Positions 1-6,110 of a stretch of DNA of 6,133 nucleotides are shown in pieces (the first letter of the stretch is position 1; every line of letters begins with the position of its first letter). Location: assembly GCA_001564135.1 (NCBI GenBank), contig LKNH01000156.1, forward strand, positions 1-6,133. Reading direction: 5' to 3'. The position numbers and the translations under genes were made by a program. This DNA comes from Halobacteriaceae archaeon Tc-Br11_E2g27 (GTDB lineage: Archaea > Halobacteriota > Halobacteria > Halobacteriales > Haloarculaceae). The notes beneath the pieces are model-generated. The model did not search any database. It saw nothing but the letters and a program-made list of their open reading frames with translations, and was not told the DNA's origin.

Positions 1-187
1 CGACCCCGTATAATGTATCGGCCGTTGCTGGCTCGTTCGTGTCGAGGTCACGGGAGCCGAAGCCGCTGGCATAGACCAGTTCGCCCTCGTGAGAAATGGC
101 GATACTCGCTCCCGGGACGTTTGCCTCGGTGACCCAGTCACCGACGAACTGCTCAATCTGTGAAATGGTCGTCTCAGCAACCGACAT
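1..187 (-). CDS. Serine hydrolase, beta-lactamase class C/PbpX-like family (5' part only)
   Basis: The first 62 codons of a minus-strand gene run from the ATG at 187-185 off the left edge of the window. The translation begins MSVAETTISQIEQFVGDW and contains VPGASIAISHEGELVYASG, then GFGSRDLDTNEP and ADTLYGV. This is the characteristic opening of the beta-lactamase (class C)/D-alanyl-D-alanine carboxypeptidase-like serine hydrolase superfamily (Pfam PF00144): a helix, then VPG, a strand pair, a GFG turn and the stretch just before the catalytic SxxK. The SxxK serine and the YxN motif lie outside the window, so activity cannot be judged. No signal peptide is visible, so this copy appears cytoplasmic. 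The start is supported by a TATA-like element centred about 27 bases upstream, as expected for a leaderless haloarchaeal mRNA. The substrate cannot be inferred; archaeal members are often esterase- or peptidase-like rather than antibiotic-degrading. It begins 67 bases after sufD and probably forms a separate transcription unit. Confidence 0.8.
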   Translation of the reverse strand, partial: MSVAETTISQIEQFVGDWVTEANVPGASIAISHEGELVYASGFGSRDLDTNEPATADTLYGV

Positions 188-204
188 AGTTGACACTGTG
201 CAGC

Positions 205-222
205 AAGTCGTATGAAATTCCC
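205..222 (-). promoter_or_regulatory. Candidate leaderless promoter of the serine hydrolase gene
   Basis: Read on the minus strand, the sequence GGGAATTTCATACG carries a TATA-like TTTCATA at 217-211. Its centre is about 27 bases upstream of the ATG at 187, the distance at which archaeal TATA boxes place the transcription start. That would make the mRNA leaderless or nearly so. No Shine-Dalgarno-like sequence sits before the start. The box is not a perfect consensus, so this is an inference from spacing and composition. Confidence 0.4.
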
Positions 223-230
223 GCAAGCAG

Positions 231-242
231 CAACAAAAGAAG
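231..242 (-). terminator. T-rich tract after sufD, candidate archaeal terminator
   Basis: Starting about 12 bases after the sufD stop codon, the minus strand reads TCTTCTTTTGTTG, a T-rich run in an otherwise mixed-composition sequence. Archaeal RNA polymerase commonly terminates at T-runs without needing a stable hairpin, so this is the most likely end of the suf transcript. No strong stem precedes it. Confidence 0.35.
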
Positions 243-254
243 ACCGGCGATCAG

Positions 255-1463
255 TTATCGCAGACGCGCTTTGATGAGTGCGTCAAGGTCCTCACGGAGT
301 TCGTCTACTTCGACTTCCTGCAGAACGGGGACGAAAAAGCCCTCCACGAGCATATCTTTCGCTTTCTGCTCGGGAATCGCTCGTGAGGTCATATACAGCA
401 GTTCCTCGTCATCAACCTGTCCAACCGTTGCGGAGTGACTCGCTTCGGTATCGTGGTTGTTGATGATGAGTTTCGGTGAGGCATCTGCTTCGCTCTCATC
501 CGAGAGCATCAGCGTATTCTCACGCTGGTAGGAACTGGTATCCCACGCGTCCCGACCGACATCCTGGACACCTTCGTAGACCGAGCGAGCGGTATCGTCA
601 AGGACGCCGCGGGTGACGAGGTCAGCCGTCGTGTGCTCGCCCTCGTGCCAGACGCGGCTGGCGATGTCGATGTGCTGGTCCTCGTAGCCAAAGAACGCAC
701 CGACGATTTTGGACTCGCTGCTATCGCCGATAAGGCGGGTTTCGACTTCGCTTTTGGTGAGACGTGAACCAATGTTCCCCTCAATCCAGTTCACCTGGCT
801 GTATTTCCCAGCATTGCCACGTTTGACCTGGTAGTTATACGTCTCATCGGAGAGGTTCTGGAGCGTGCCGTACTGGACGTGTGCGTTCTCACCAGTGGCG
901 ACTTCCACAACGCCGCTGTAGTATCGCTCGCCTTCGACTTCCTCGCCAGTCGATTGGCGTTCGAGGATTGTCAGTTCGGAGGAATCCTCCGCGACGACAA
1001 GCGTGTAGTTGAACAACGACTGGGAGTTCATCTCTGTGCGGATTTTTACATCCTCTGCAGCGACACCCTCGGGAACGACAACGAGCGTCCCGGCACTAAA
1101 CAGTGCCGTCGAGAGTGCGGTTAGGTAATCTCGCTGTGTATCGACGACCGAACCCATCTTCTCGCGGATGAGGTCCTCGTACTCGTCGACCGCTTCCTCC
1201 CAGGCCAGCACGTCAACGCCATCGGCGCTTTCGCGCTCTTTTTCCTGTGCCCAATCGAGTGGGTCGACTAAGGTCTCGAAATCGAGTTTCGTGAGATTTG
1301 TCCAGTCACGGCCCGGCGTGCGGATGACCTTCGGCATGCCGAGGTCATCAAGCGCCGCGAGCGCCTCAAGCCGGGTTTCAAGGAGCCACTCCGGTTCACC
1401 GAGCGATTCGCTAATCTCCTGTACCTGTGCTTCCGTCAGATTTGCATGTACCTGCGTACTCAT
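255..1463 (-). CDS. sufD: SufD, Fe-S cluster assembly scaffold subunit
   Basis: This 402-residue protein is the SufD subunit of the cytoplasmic SufBC2D iron-sulfur cluster assembly complex. Its N-terminal helical region (about 1-110) contains LGEPEWLLETRLEAL near residues 21-35, the same element SufB carries at 45-59. The central right-handed parallel beta-helix (about 115-330) includes SGVVEV and HVQYGTLQNLS, paralogous to the SufB core. The C-terminal SUF domain holds HDTEASHSATVGQVD (337-351). His343 aligns with E. coli SufD His360, the SufD residue implicated with the SufB cysteine in cluster assembly. The position equivalent to E. coli SufD Cys358 is Ala341, and the protein contains no cysteine at all. 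This separates it from SufB and supports the SufD call over a second SufB. The ATG lies 14 bases after the sufB stop, with a weak Shine-Dalgarno-like GAGTGA 4 bases before it. It is the last gene of the operon, so it depends on the promoter upstream of sufC. Confidence 0.95.
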   Translation of the reverse strand: MSTQVHANLTEAQVQEISESLGEPEWLLETRLEALAALDDLGMPKVIRTPGRDWTNLTKLDFETLVDPLDWAQEKERESADGVDVLAWEEAVDEYEDLIREKMGSVVDTQRDYLTALSTALFSAGTLVVVPEGVAAEDVKIRTEMNSQSLFNYTLVVAEDSSELTILERQSTGEEVEGERYYSGVVEVATGENAHVQYGTLQNLSDETYNYQVKRGNAGKYSQVNWIEGNIGSRLTKSEVETRLIGDSSESKIVGAFFGYEDQHIDIASRVWHEGEHTTADLVTRGVLDDTARSVYEGVQDVGRDAWDTSSYQRENTLMLSDESEADASPKLIINNHDTEASHSATVGQVDDEELLYMTSRAIPEQKAKDMLVEGFFVPVLQEVEVDELREDLDALIKARLR

Positions 1464-1477
1464 TGTATCACTCGGGG

Positions 1478-2905
1478 TTATCCGAGACTCCCCTCCATCT
1501 CCAGTTCGATGAGACGGTTTAGCTCAACCGCATACTCAATCGGCAGTTCTTCCGTGATTGGTTCGATGAAGCCAGCAACAATCATCTGCTTTGCATCATC
1601 GTCGTCCAGACCACGGTTCTGGAGGTAGAAGACGTCCTCGTCACCAATCTTGCCGACGGTTGCCTCGTGAGCAACGTCCACTTTGTTCTCCTGAATTTCC
1701 ATGTATGGCATGGTATCGGAGGTGGATTCGTTGTCGAACATGAGGGCGTCACATTCGACGGCGGTTGAGGCGTTTTCTGCCCCATCGGCGATGTGGACGA
1801 GGCCACGGTAGTTTGTTCGGCCACCGTCTTTCGCAACGGATTTGGATTCAATCGTCGAGTGCGTGTTCGGCGCGTTGTGATAGACCTTTGCGCCGGTGTC
1901 GATATCCTGACCCTCGCCTGCGAAGGCGATTGTGATGTGCGTATCTGTTGCACCGGGGCCTTTGAGCACCGTACATGGGTAGAGCATCGTTGCTTTCGAG
2001 CCCATACTACCTGAAACCCACTCCATCGTTGCGTCTTCCTCACAGATAGCGCGTTTCGTGTTCAGGTTGTAGGTATTTCGCGACCAGTTTTGCACTGTCG
2101 AGTACTGGACGTGTGCGCCCTCTTTGACAAAGACCTCAACACCGCCGGAGTGCAGGTTAAAGGCTGAGTATTTCGGTGCGGAACAGCCTTCGATGTAATG
2201 CACTTCCGAGTTTTCTTCTGCGATGATGAGCGTGTGCTCGAACTGGCCCATTCCCTCGCTGTTCATCCGGAAGTATGCCTGCACTGGCATCTCGACTTTT
2301 GTGTCCTCTGGGACGTACACGAACGACCCACCGGACCAGATAGCGCCGTGAAGCGCGGCGAATTTGTTGTCACTTGGTGGGACACAGGAAGTCATGAAAT
2401 GCTCACGGACGATTTCAGGGTGTTCCTGGACCGCCCGGTCCATGTTCATGAAAATGACTCCTTTGTCTTCCCACTGCTCTTTCATGTTCTGGTAGACAAC
2501 TTCGGACTCGTACTGTGCGCCGACGCCCGAGAGGGCGTTCTTTTCGGCTTCCGGAATGCCGAGTTTGTCGAAGGTATCTTTGATTTCTTCAGGGAGTTCC
2601 TCCCAGTCATCGACGCCAGCGCGGACGTCAACGTCAGGTCGGATATACGGGACGATTTCGTCGATGTCGACCTCTGAAAGGTCCGGCTGCCCCGGCCAAT
2701 CCTCCGGCATCGGCATCTCTTGCCAGAGTTTGAGGGCACGGAGACGCCGTTCGAGCATCCACTCGGGCTCGTCTTTATCCTCGGAGATGAGTCGAATCGT
2801 CTCCTCGGTCAGTCCCTTCTCTGCTTTCAGCGCAGCACTTTCTTCTTTCTTAAATTCGAACCGTGCTTCGGTGTCGGTTTCTTTGAGGTGGTCTTCTGAA
2901 CTCAT
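1478..2905 (-). CDS. sufB: SufB, Fe-S cluster assembly scaffold protein
   Basis: This 475-residue protein is full length for an archaeal SufB and has no intein or frameshift. SufB is the core scaffold of SufBC2D, accepting sulfur and building the nascent cluster at its interface with SufD. Visible elements in order are EPEWMLERRLRAL (47-59), VPPSDNKFAALHGAIWSGG (175-193), YFRMN (211-215), VHYIEGCSAPKY (235-246), YSTVQNW (268-274), TKRAIC (283-288), VECDALMFDNES (383-394) and AHEATVGKIGDE (412-423). Matching these by eye to E. coli SufB, the functionally important residues are all present: Arg213, Asn215, Cys241 (E. coli Cys254), Gln272, Trp274, Lys284, Cys385 (E. coli Cys405) and Glu414. Five cysteines are present (174, 241, 288, 311, 385). 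The ATG starts 17 bases after the sufC stop, with a partial Shine-Dalgarno AGGT 9 bases upstream. It is co-transcribed between sufC and sufD. Confidence 0.97.
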   Translation of the reverse strand: MSSEDHLKETDTEARFEFKKEESAALKAEKGLTEETIRLISEDKDEPEWMLERRLRALKLWQEMPMPEDWPGQPDLSEVDIDEIVPYIRPDVDVRAGVDDWEELPEEIKDTFDKLGIPEAEKNALSGVGAQYESEVVYQNMKEQWEDKGVIFMNMDRAVQEHPEIVREHFMTSCVPPSDNKFAALHGAIWSGGSFVYVPEDTKVEMPVQAYFRMNSEGMGQFEHTLIIAEENSEVHYIEGCSAPKYSAFNLHSGGVEVFVKEGAHVQYSTVQNWSRNTYNLNTKRAICEEDATMEWVSGSMGSKATMLYPCTVLKGPGATDTHITIAFAGEGQDIDTGAKVYHNAPNTHSTIESKSVAKDGGRTNYRGLVHIADGAENASTAVECDALMFDNESTSDTMPYMEIQENKVDVAHEATVGKIGDEDVFYLQNRGLDDDDAKQMIVAGFIEPITEELPIEYAVELNRLIELEMEGSLG

Positions 2906-2922
2906 GTTTGTAGTACCTGGTA

Positions 2923-3831
2923 TTATGCGGTCTCGTAGACCTCTTCGCGGACCCAGTCGTATCCCTCGTCTTCGAGTTCTTCTGCGAGTTCTGGGCCGCC
3001 GCTTTTGGCAATTTTACCGTCCAACATAACGTGGACGTAATCCGGTTCGACGTAATCGAGAATCCGCTGGTAGTGCGTAATCTGGAGGATACCAGCGCCC
3101 TGCTCATCGCGCAGCGCGTTGATACCGTTCGAAACGTCCTGGAGTCGGTCGATGTCGAGACCCGAGTCGATTTCGTCAAGAACGGCGATTTCTGGTTCGA
3201 GGATTGCCGCTTGCAACACTTCGTTTTGCTTTTTCTCTCCACCGGAGAAGCCGGCGTTAAGATAACGACTGGCGAATTTCTCATCCATATCCAGCTGCTC
3301 CATTTTCTCCTGGAGAATCTGCTGGAACTCGGCAACACCAATCTCGCCCTCGTCGGCTGGTCCTTCCATCGGCGAAGTCTCGTAGCCTGCATCGTCCTCG
3401 TCGTCAGCTTCGGCCTCCTCCTCGTCTTCGAAGAGCTCTTCGCGCTCTTCGAGTTTTGCGTTCAGTGCCGTACGGAGGAAATTAACCATCGTCACGCCCT
3501 CAATCTCGGCGGGATACTGGAACCCAAGAAAGATACCGAGTGCAGCGCGTTCGTTTGGTTCGAGTTCGAGGAGGTTCCACTCGCGCATATCATCTGGAAT
3601 TTCCTCGTCGTACTCGTCCCCCTCAAGAACGAGCGTTACGTTCCCGCCGGTGACTTCATATGCTGGGTGCCCTGCGATAATCTTCGCAAGCGTCGACTTT
3701 CCACTGCCGTTTGGTCCCATCATCGCGTGAATCTCGCCGCTACCGACCTCGAGGTCGACGCCGCGAAGAATCTCTTCACCGCCATCCTCTGCTACTTTCG
3801 CCTGTAGATTTTCGATTTTGAGTTGTGCCAT
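2923..3831 (-). CDS. sufC: SufC, ABC-type ATPase of the Fe-S assembly complex
   Basis: This 302-residue ABC ATPase drives SufBC2D; ATP binding and SufC dimerisation rearrange the SufB-SufD interface. It is cytoplasmic and not a transporter subunit, and no membrane segment is present. Motifs are Walker A GPNGSGKST (39-47), Q-loop Gln105 in FLGFQYP, ABC signature FSGGEKKQNE (195-204), Walker B with IAVLDEID (Asp219, Glu220), D-loop SGLD (223-226) and H-loop His253 in ITHYQR. The signature variant SGGEKKQNE and the FQYP Q-loop are typical of SufC rather than importer ATPases. The protein is about 50 residues longer than E. coli SufC, mainly through an acidic segment at about 128-165 between the Q-loop and the signature. 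It contains no cysteine. It is the first gene of the operon. The ATG at 3831 fits a short leader of about 17 bases from the predicted promoter, and the sequence overlapping the predicted transcription start contains a DtxR-like dyad. Confidence 0.97.
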   Translation of the reverse strand: MAQLKIENLQAKVAEDGGEEILRGVDLEVGSGEIHAMMGPNGSGKSTLAKIIAGHPAYEVTGGNVTLVLEGDEYDEEIPDDMREWNLLELEPNERAALGIFLGFQYPAEIEGVTMVNFLRTALNAKLEEREELFEDEEEAEADDEDDAGYETSPMEGPADEGEIGVAEFQQILQEKMEQLDMDEKFASRYLNAGFSGGEKKQNEVLQAAILEPEIAVLDEIDSGLDIDRLQDVSNGINALRDEQGAGILQITHYQRILDYVEPDYVHVMLDGKIAKSGGPELAEELEDEGYDWVREEVYETA

Positions 3832-3840
3832 AGTTGTGTC

Positions 3841-3866
3841 TTAGGTCAACCGAAAACTAGGTTGAG
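3841..3866 (-). promoter_or_regulatory. Candidate metal-regulator (DtxR/Idr-type) operator in the suf leader
   Basis: The plus strand reads TTAGGTCAACCGAA at 3841-3854. It is an imperfect dyad whose half TTAGGT matches the half-site of DtxR/IdeR-family iron repressors, and the other half (TTCGGT on the opposite strand) differs at one base. A second partial half, CTAGGTTGA, lies at 3857-3865. On the minus strand, TCAACCTAG and TTGACCTAA are therefore near-direct repeats 16 bases apart. The site is downstream of the TATA-like box and overlaps the predicted transcription start, where a repressor would block initiation. Haloarchaea are known to have DtxR-family iron regulators (Idr1, Idr2, SirR/TroR). 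Assignment to one of them is inference. Confidence 0.4.
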
Positions 3867-3872
3867 AGAGGC

Positions 3873-3884
3873 ATAATACTTTCG
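3873..3884 (-). promoter_or_regulatory. Candidate BRE/TATA promoter of the sufCBD operon
   Basis: On the minus strand the sequence CGAAAGTATTATG combines a BRE-like CGAAA (3884-3880 region) with a TATA-like TATTAT at 3878-3873. Archaeal spacing of about 26 bases puts transcription start near 3850, giving a leader of about 17-20 bases before the sufC ATG at 3831. A second AT-rich stretch at 3930-3919 could be an alternative, but it lacks a clear BRE and would give a much longer leader. Confidence 0.5.
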
Positions 3885-3957
3885 GGTTTCTCCCGTCTCG
3901 TTTCTCTTTTGGAAAATACTATTTTATCTTGAAGAACTTTAACACCTGAAACACAAT

Positions 3958-3991
3958 ACTGAGTTTTTGAAATGGCGAGTTGAAACTCAGT
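3958..3991. repeat. Perfect 9-bp inverted repeat between the lipoprotein gene and sufC
   Basis: ACTGAGTTT at 3958-3966 is exactly inverted as AAACTCAGT at 3983-3991, separated by 16 bases. It lies about 60 bases past the lipoprotein stop and about 80-110 bases upstream of the suf promoter. It could be a second transcript-end hairpin for the lipoprotein mRNA or a binding site for a dimeric regulator. The long loop makes a strong terminator less likely. The pairing is visible directly; the function is unknown. Confidence 0.5.
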
Positions 3992-4009
3992 TATGTGGTA
4001 AGCAGGCCC

Positions 4010-4041
4010 AAAACCTCACTCCTCCATTGCGAGGAGGGTGG
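4010..4041 (-). terminator. Hairpin plus T-run after the lipoprotein gene
   Basis: Read on the minus strand, CCACCCTCCTC is followed by a 6-base loop and GAGGAGTGAGG, then TTTT. The inner six pairs (CTCCTC with GAGGAG, 4019-4024 and 4031-4036) are perfect. Three of the next five positions also pair, giving an imperfect 11-bp stem. It begins about 10 bases after the TAA at 4054-4052. Stem plus T-run placed right after a stop is the layout of a transcript terminator. Confidence 0.5.
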
Positions 4042-4051
4042 CACCAGAAGA

Positions 4052-6088
4052 TTACTGCTTTTCAGCTACCTCAAAGACATGGACGTTATCTAAGCTCTGC
4101 CCGTCAAAAGCGATGTCGATGAAGGCTTCGACATCTATCTCATCAAGGGTTATCGTTTCCCCCGGTTCAAGTTCGGTAACCTCCTCCGTGGGTTCTCGGA
4201 CCTGTTGTTCACCGTCGATATACCCCTCAAAAGCAATCAGTTCCATATCGATAGTATCGCCACCACCGTGTTCGATAGTGAGAGTCTCTGCTGATTCGTC
4301 GTAGGAGTATTCGAACGAGACAGTTGGTGTCGATACAGCACTCAAGATTGTATCCGGTCCACCATCACCAACCCAGTGCACACTGACTCGGTCTCCAATT
4401 TTCACTCCAGCTACGGTCAACTCCTCGCCTGGTTCGAGCGAATCTCCGTTCTCAGTGAACTGCGTTTCGGTCGGCTCACCGTTCAGTCTAATTTCGTAGC
4501 TCTCGGCTGAAAGTGTCGATTCGTTTGGAACCTCGGTTGTTCTCTGTCCATCCTGATGACCTGCTTCAGGATAGGTGACTGTAGCAGTTTCCTGGTCGGT
4601 GTCAAAGGTAATCTCGAAATTACCTGGTGGTGTAAGGTGCGCGCCGCCGATAGTCACTGTCTCACCGTCAGTGCGCTCGTAAGCGACGCGAATAACATAA
4701 TCAAAATCCACATCTTCGACCTGTTTTGTGTCTCCAGGTTCGAACGAATCAGTGACGTCGACCGTTCTTGTTGGGTCGTCGTGTCGTGGCCCCTGGTCGT
4801 CATAGACATCAATGGAAAGACTGTCGCCAGACAGTGGTGGGCCGTCGTGATAGTAGATTGTTGCCGTATCCGTTTCAGGGTCAATCTCGATATTTATCGG
4901 GAACTGGAAGGGAACGTTTGTCCCGACACCGTGACTTCCTCTCCCGTCAGGACTCTCGAATGAGACAGTCATCGAGTCACCGGGCTCAATAACATCCCAC
5001 GGGATACCGATAACTGTTCCCTCGCTAATTGTCTCGTTTCCACGGGTCCAGTCAACATCGAGAGTCTCCTCTTCGATTTCTATTTCGAACTGTTCGACAT
5101 CGAATTCGTCACCATCGGTGAATTTGAACAGAACTTCGTCGGTTTCGGCGTCGTAACCGTCGTACTGCGGAATACCCGGTGGGTCAGGTCGCTCTTCCGG
5201 TGGAACGTATGACTCCGTTTTATTGACGACAACAAGTTCATCGTCGGTCGATGACTCCCCATCTTCCATTTCAAGCGCGTACAGGTTTTCGATGAGCGTT
5301 GCAAATCCATCGGTGTACTCGGCTGCTCCGTCCTCGTACCAGCCAGCAAACGTCCACTCGATATCTTCGTCCGCTTGTTGTTCCTGCTGGAAGCCCAACA
5401 CATCCGGGAGCTGCTCGGCCGAGAGCTCATCGCTTTCGTCCAGTTCATCCGAAAGCTCTGTTTCTAGGAGTTCACCTTCGACGGCGATGCCACCCGATTC
5501 GGTGGTCACCGCATTTAACACGCTGACGATATCCTCGCGGCTCGCAAGGTATGGCTGTTCGTCGTCAGAATACGCTGTGAGAACCGATTCGAGGTAAGAT
5601 TTGATGCCAGCCAATCCGACAGCTCCATCGGTTGCAAACGCAAGATTCGTCTCGTCTGGGATATCAACCAGCGTGAACTCGTCATACTCGGTTCCGTCGA
5701 TATCTGCATTGAGGTCGAACGACCCTGTCCAGATGGTATACGGTAACTCCTCCGCTTCGTCAACACCCTCGGCTCGCAGAAACCACTCCACTTCTGACGA
5801 ACCATCTAGAACCTCCGTTATCTCGTCAGTACCGGTCATCATCCCCTCGACTGACTGTGGGTCATGGTGGAGATGTATCGAAACTGGGCCGTCCGGGTCA
5901 TAGAGATATGCAAGCGCCGACTCCACGTCCGACGGAAGCTCCAGCATGTCTTCGAGTGATTCGTCCCGGGAATCGTCTTCATCTCCGGAACCGTCAGGGT
6001 CTGATTCCTCTTCGAGACAACCAGCAATACTCATTGTCAGTGCCATTCCTGATGCTGTCAGGACTGCTCGTCTGGAGGGCCGTTTCAT
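4052..6088 (-). CDS. Tat-exported lipoprotein with four pilin-like beta repeats, function unknown
   Basis: This 678-residue secreted protein is not one I can name. The N-terminus has a twin-arginine signal SRRAVL (5-10), a short hydrophobic stretch and a lipobox ending IAGC with Cys24. It should be exported folded by Tat and anchored by lipid to the outer face of the membrane. Residues 25-50 form an Asp/Glu/Ser-rich linker. Residues about 51-290 form an unrecognised domain, with a stretch near 138-200 (TLVDIPDETNLAFATDGAV onward) that reminds me of uncharacterised haloarchaeal lipoproteins. A Pro-rich hinge (PPEERPDPPGIP, 296-307) leads to four diverged beta-rich repeats, at about 308-392, 397-486, 491-586 and 590-676. 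No catalytic motif or C-terminal anchor is seen. Apart from the lipobox Cys there is no cysteine. A TATA-like box about 28 bases upstream of the ATG supports this start. A terminator-like hairpin follows the stop, so it is probably monocistronic and separate from suf. A surface-binding or envelope role is only a guess. Confidence 0.85.
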   Translation of the reverse strand: MKRPSRRAVLTASGMALTMSIAGCLEEESDPDGSGDEDDSRDESLEDMLELPSDVESALAYLYDPDGPVSIHLHHDPQSVEGMMTGTDEITEVLDGSSEVEWFLRAEGVDEAEELPYTIWTGSFDLNADIDGTEYDEFTLVDIPDETNLAFATDGAVGLAGIKSYLESVLTAYSDDEQPYLASREDIVSVLNAVTTESGGIAVEGELLETELSDELDESDELSAEQLPDVLGFQQEQQADEDIEWTFAGWYEDGAAEYTDGFATLIENLYALEMEDGESSTDDELVVVNKTESYVPPEERPDPPGIPQYDGYDAETDEVLFKFTDGDEFDVEQFEIEIEEETLDVDWTRGNETISEGTVIGIPWDVIEPGDSMTVSFESPDGRGSHGVGTNVPFQFPINIEIDPETDTATIYYHDGPPLSGDSLSIDVYDDQGPRHDDPTRTVDVTDSFEPGDTKQVEDVDFDYVIRVAYERTDGETVTIGGAHLTPPGNFEITFDTDQETATVTYPEAGHQDGQRTTEVPNESTLSAESYEIRLNGEPTETQFTENGDSLEPGEELTVAGVKIGDRVSVHWVGDGGPDTILSAVSTPTVSFEYSYDESAETLTIEHGGGDTIDMELIAFEGYIDGEQQVREPTEEVTELEPGETITLDEIDVEAFIDIAFDGQSLDNVHVFEVAEKQ
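4061..5167 (-). repeat. Four diverged tandem domain repeats in the lipoprotein
   Basis: Each unit of about 85-95 residues follows the same order. It opens with an acidic strand of the pattern F-x-I-x-x-D-x-E-T-x-T-x-T, has a variable middle, then an EPG(D/E) turn (residues near 368, 450, 552 and 641), and closes with a final strand and a Gly/Asp turn. Examples of the opening are INIEIDPETDTATIYYHDG, FEITFDTDQETATVTYPEAG and FEYSYDESAETLTIEHGGG. The closing turns are DGRGSHG, DGETVTIGG, DGGPDTIL and DGQSLDNV. The third and fourth copies, with HGGGDTID, LEPGEELTVAGVKIGDRVSVHW and LEPGETIT, resemble the outer beta-sandwich of haloarchaeal type IV pilins (DUF1628 type). The repeats are aligned by eye and are divergent at the DNA level. 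Confidence 0.5.
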
Positions 6089-6110
6089 AGGTTTTGTTTA
6101 TCAACCAACC

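Noticed and set aside
255..1463. SufD as a second SufB copy
   Set aside because: It shares the EPEW and beta-helix elements with SufB, but it lacks all cysteines, is shorter and has the SufD-type ASHSATVG motif.
2198..2677. Plus-strand open frame (159 codons) opposite sufB
   Set aside because: It is fully antisense to conserved SufB sequence, with no domain and no upstream promoter or Shine-Dalgarno signal.
1478..2905. Possible intein in SufB
   Set aside because: SufB is a known intein host in some microbes, but this gene is 475 residues with uninterrupted conserved motifs, and no splicing motifs are seen.
3031..3807. Long plus-strand open frame (258 codons) opposite sufC
   Set aside because: It lies wholly antisense to sufC, whose motifs are complete. 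Its product is not acidic, has no recognisable domain and no archaeal promoter-like element before it. It is a by-product of haloarchaeal codon bias on the other strand.
1..3831. Serine hydrolase gene as part of the suf operon
   Set aside because: The 67-base gap contains a T-rich tract and a well-spaced TATA-like element, and no functional link to Fe-S assembly is known, so adjacency alone is not evidence of shared function.
3883..3895. Small inverted repeat CGGG-TTTCT-CCCG upstream of the suf TATA box
   Set aside because: Arms of only 4 bp are expected by chance. Its position next to the BRE is suggestive but not enough to call a site.
3919..3930. AT-rich stretch AAGATAAAATAG (minus strand) as the suf TATA box
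   Set aside because: It would give a leader of about 65 bases and lacks a BRE-like element. The CGAAAGTATTATG element closer to the gene fits better, though it could be a minor second start.
4556..4963. Plus-strand open frame (135 codons) opposite the lipoprotein repeats
   Set aside because: It is antisense to the lipoprotein. The composition is rich in Cys, Trp and Val, unlike haloarchaeal proteins, so it is a shadow frame.
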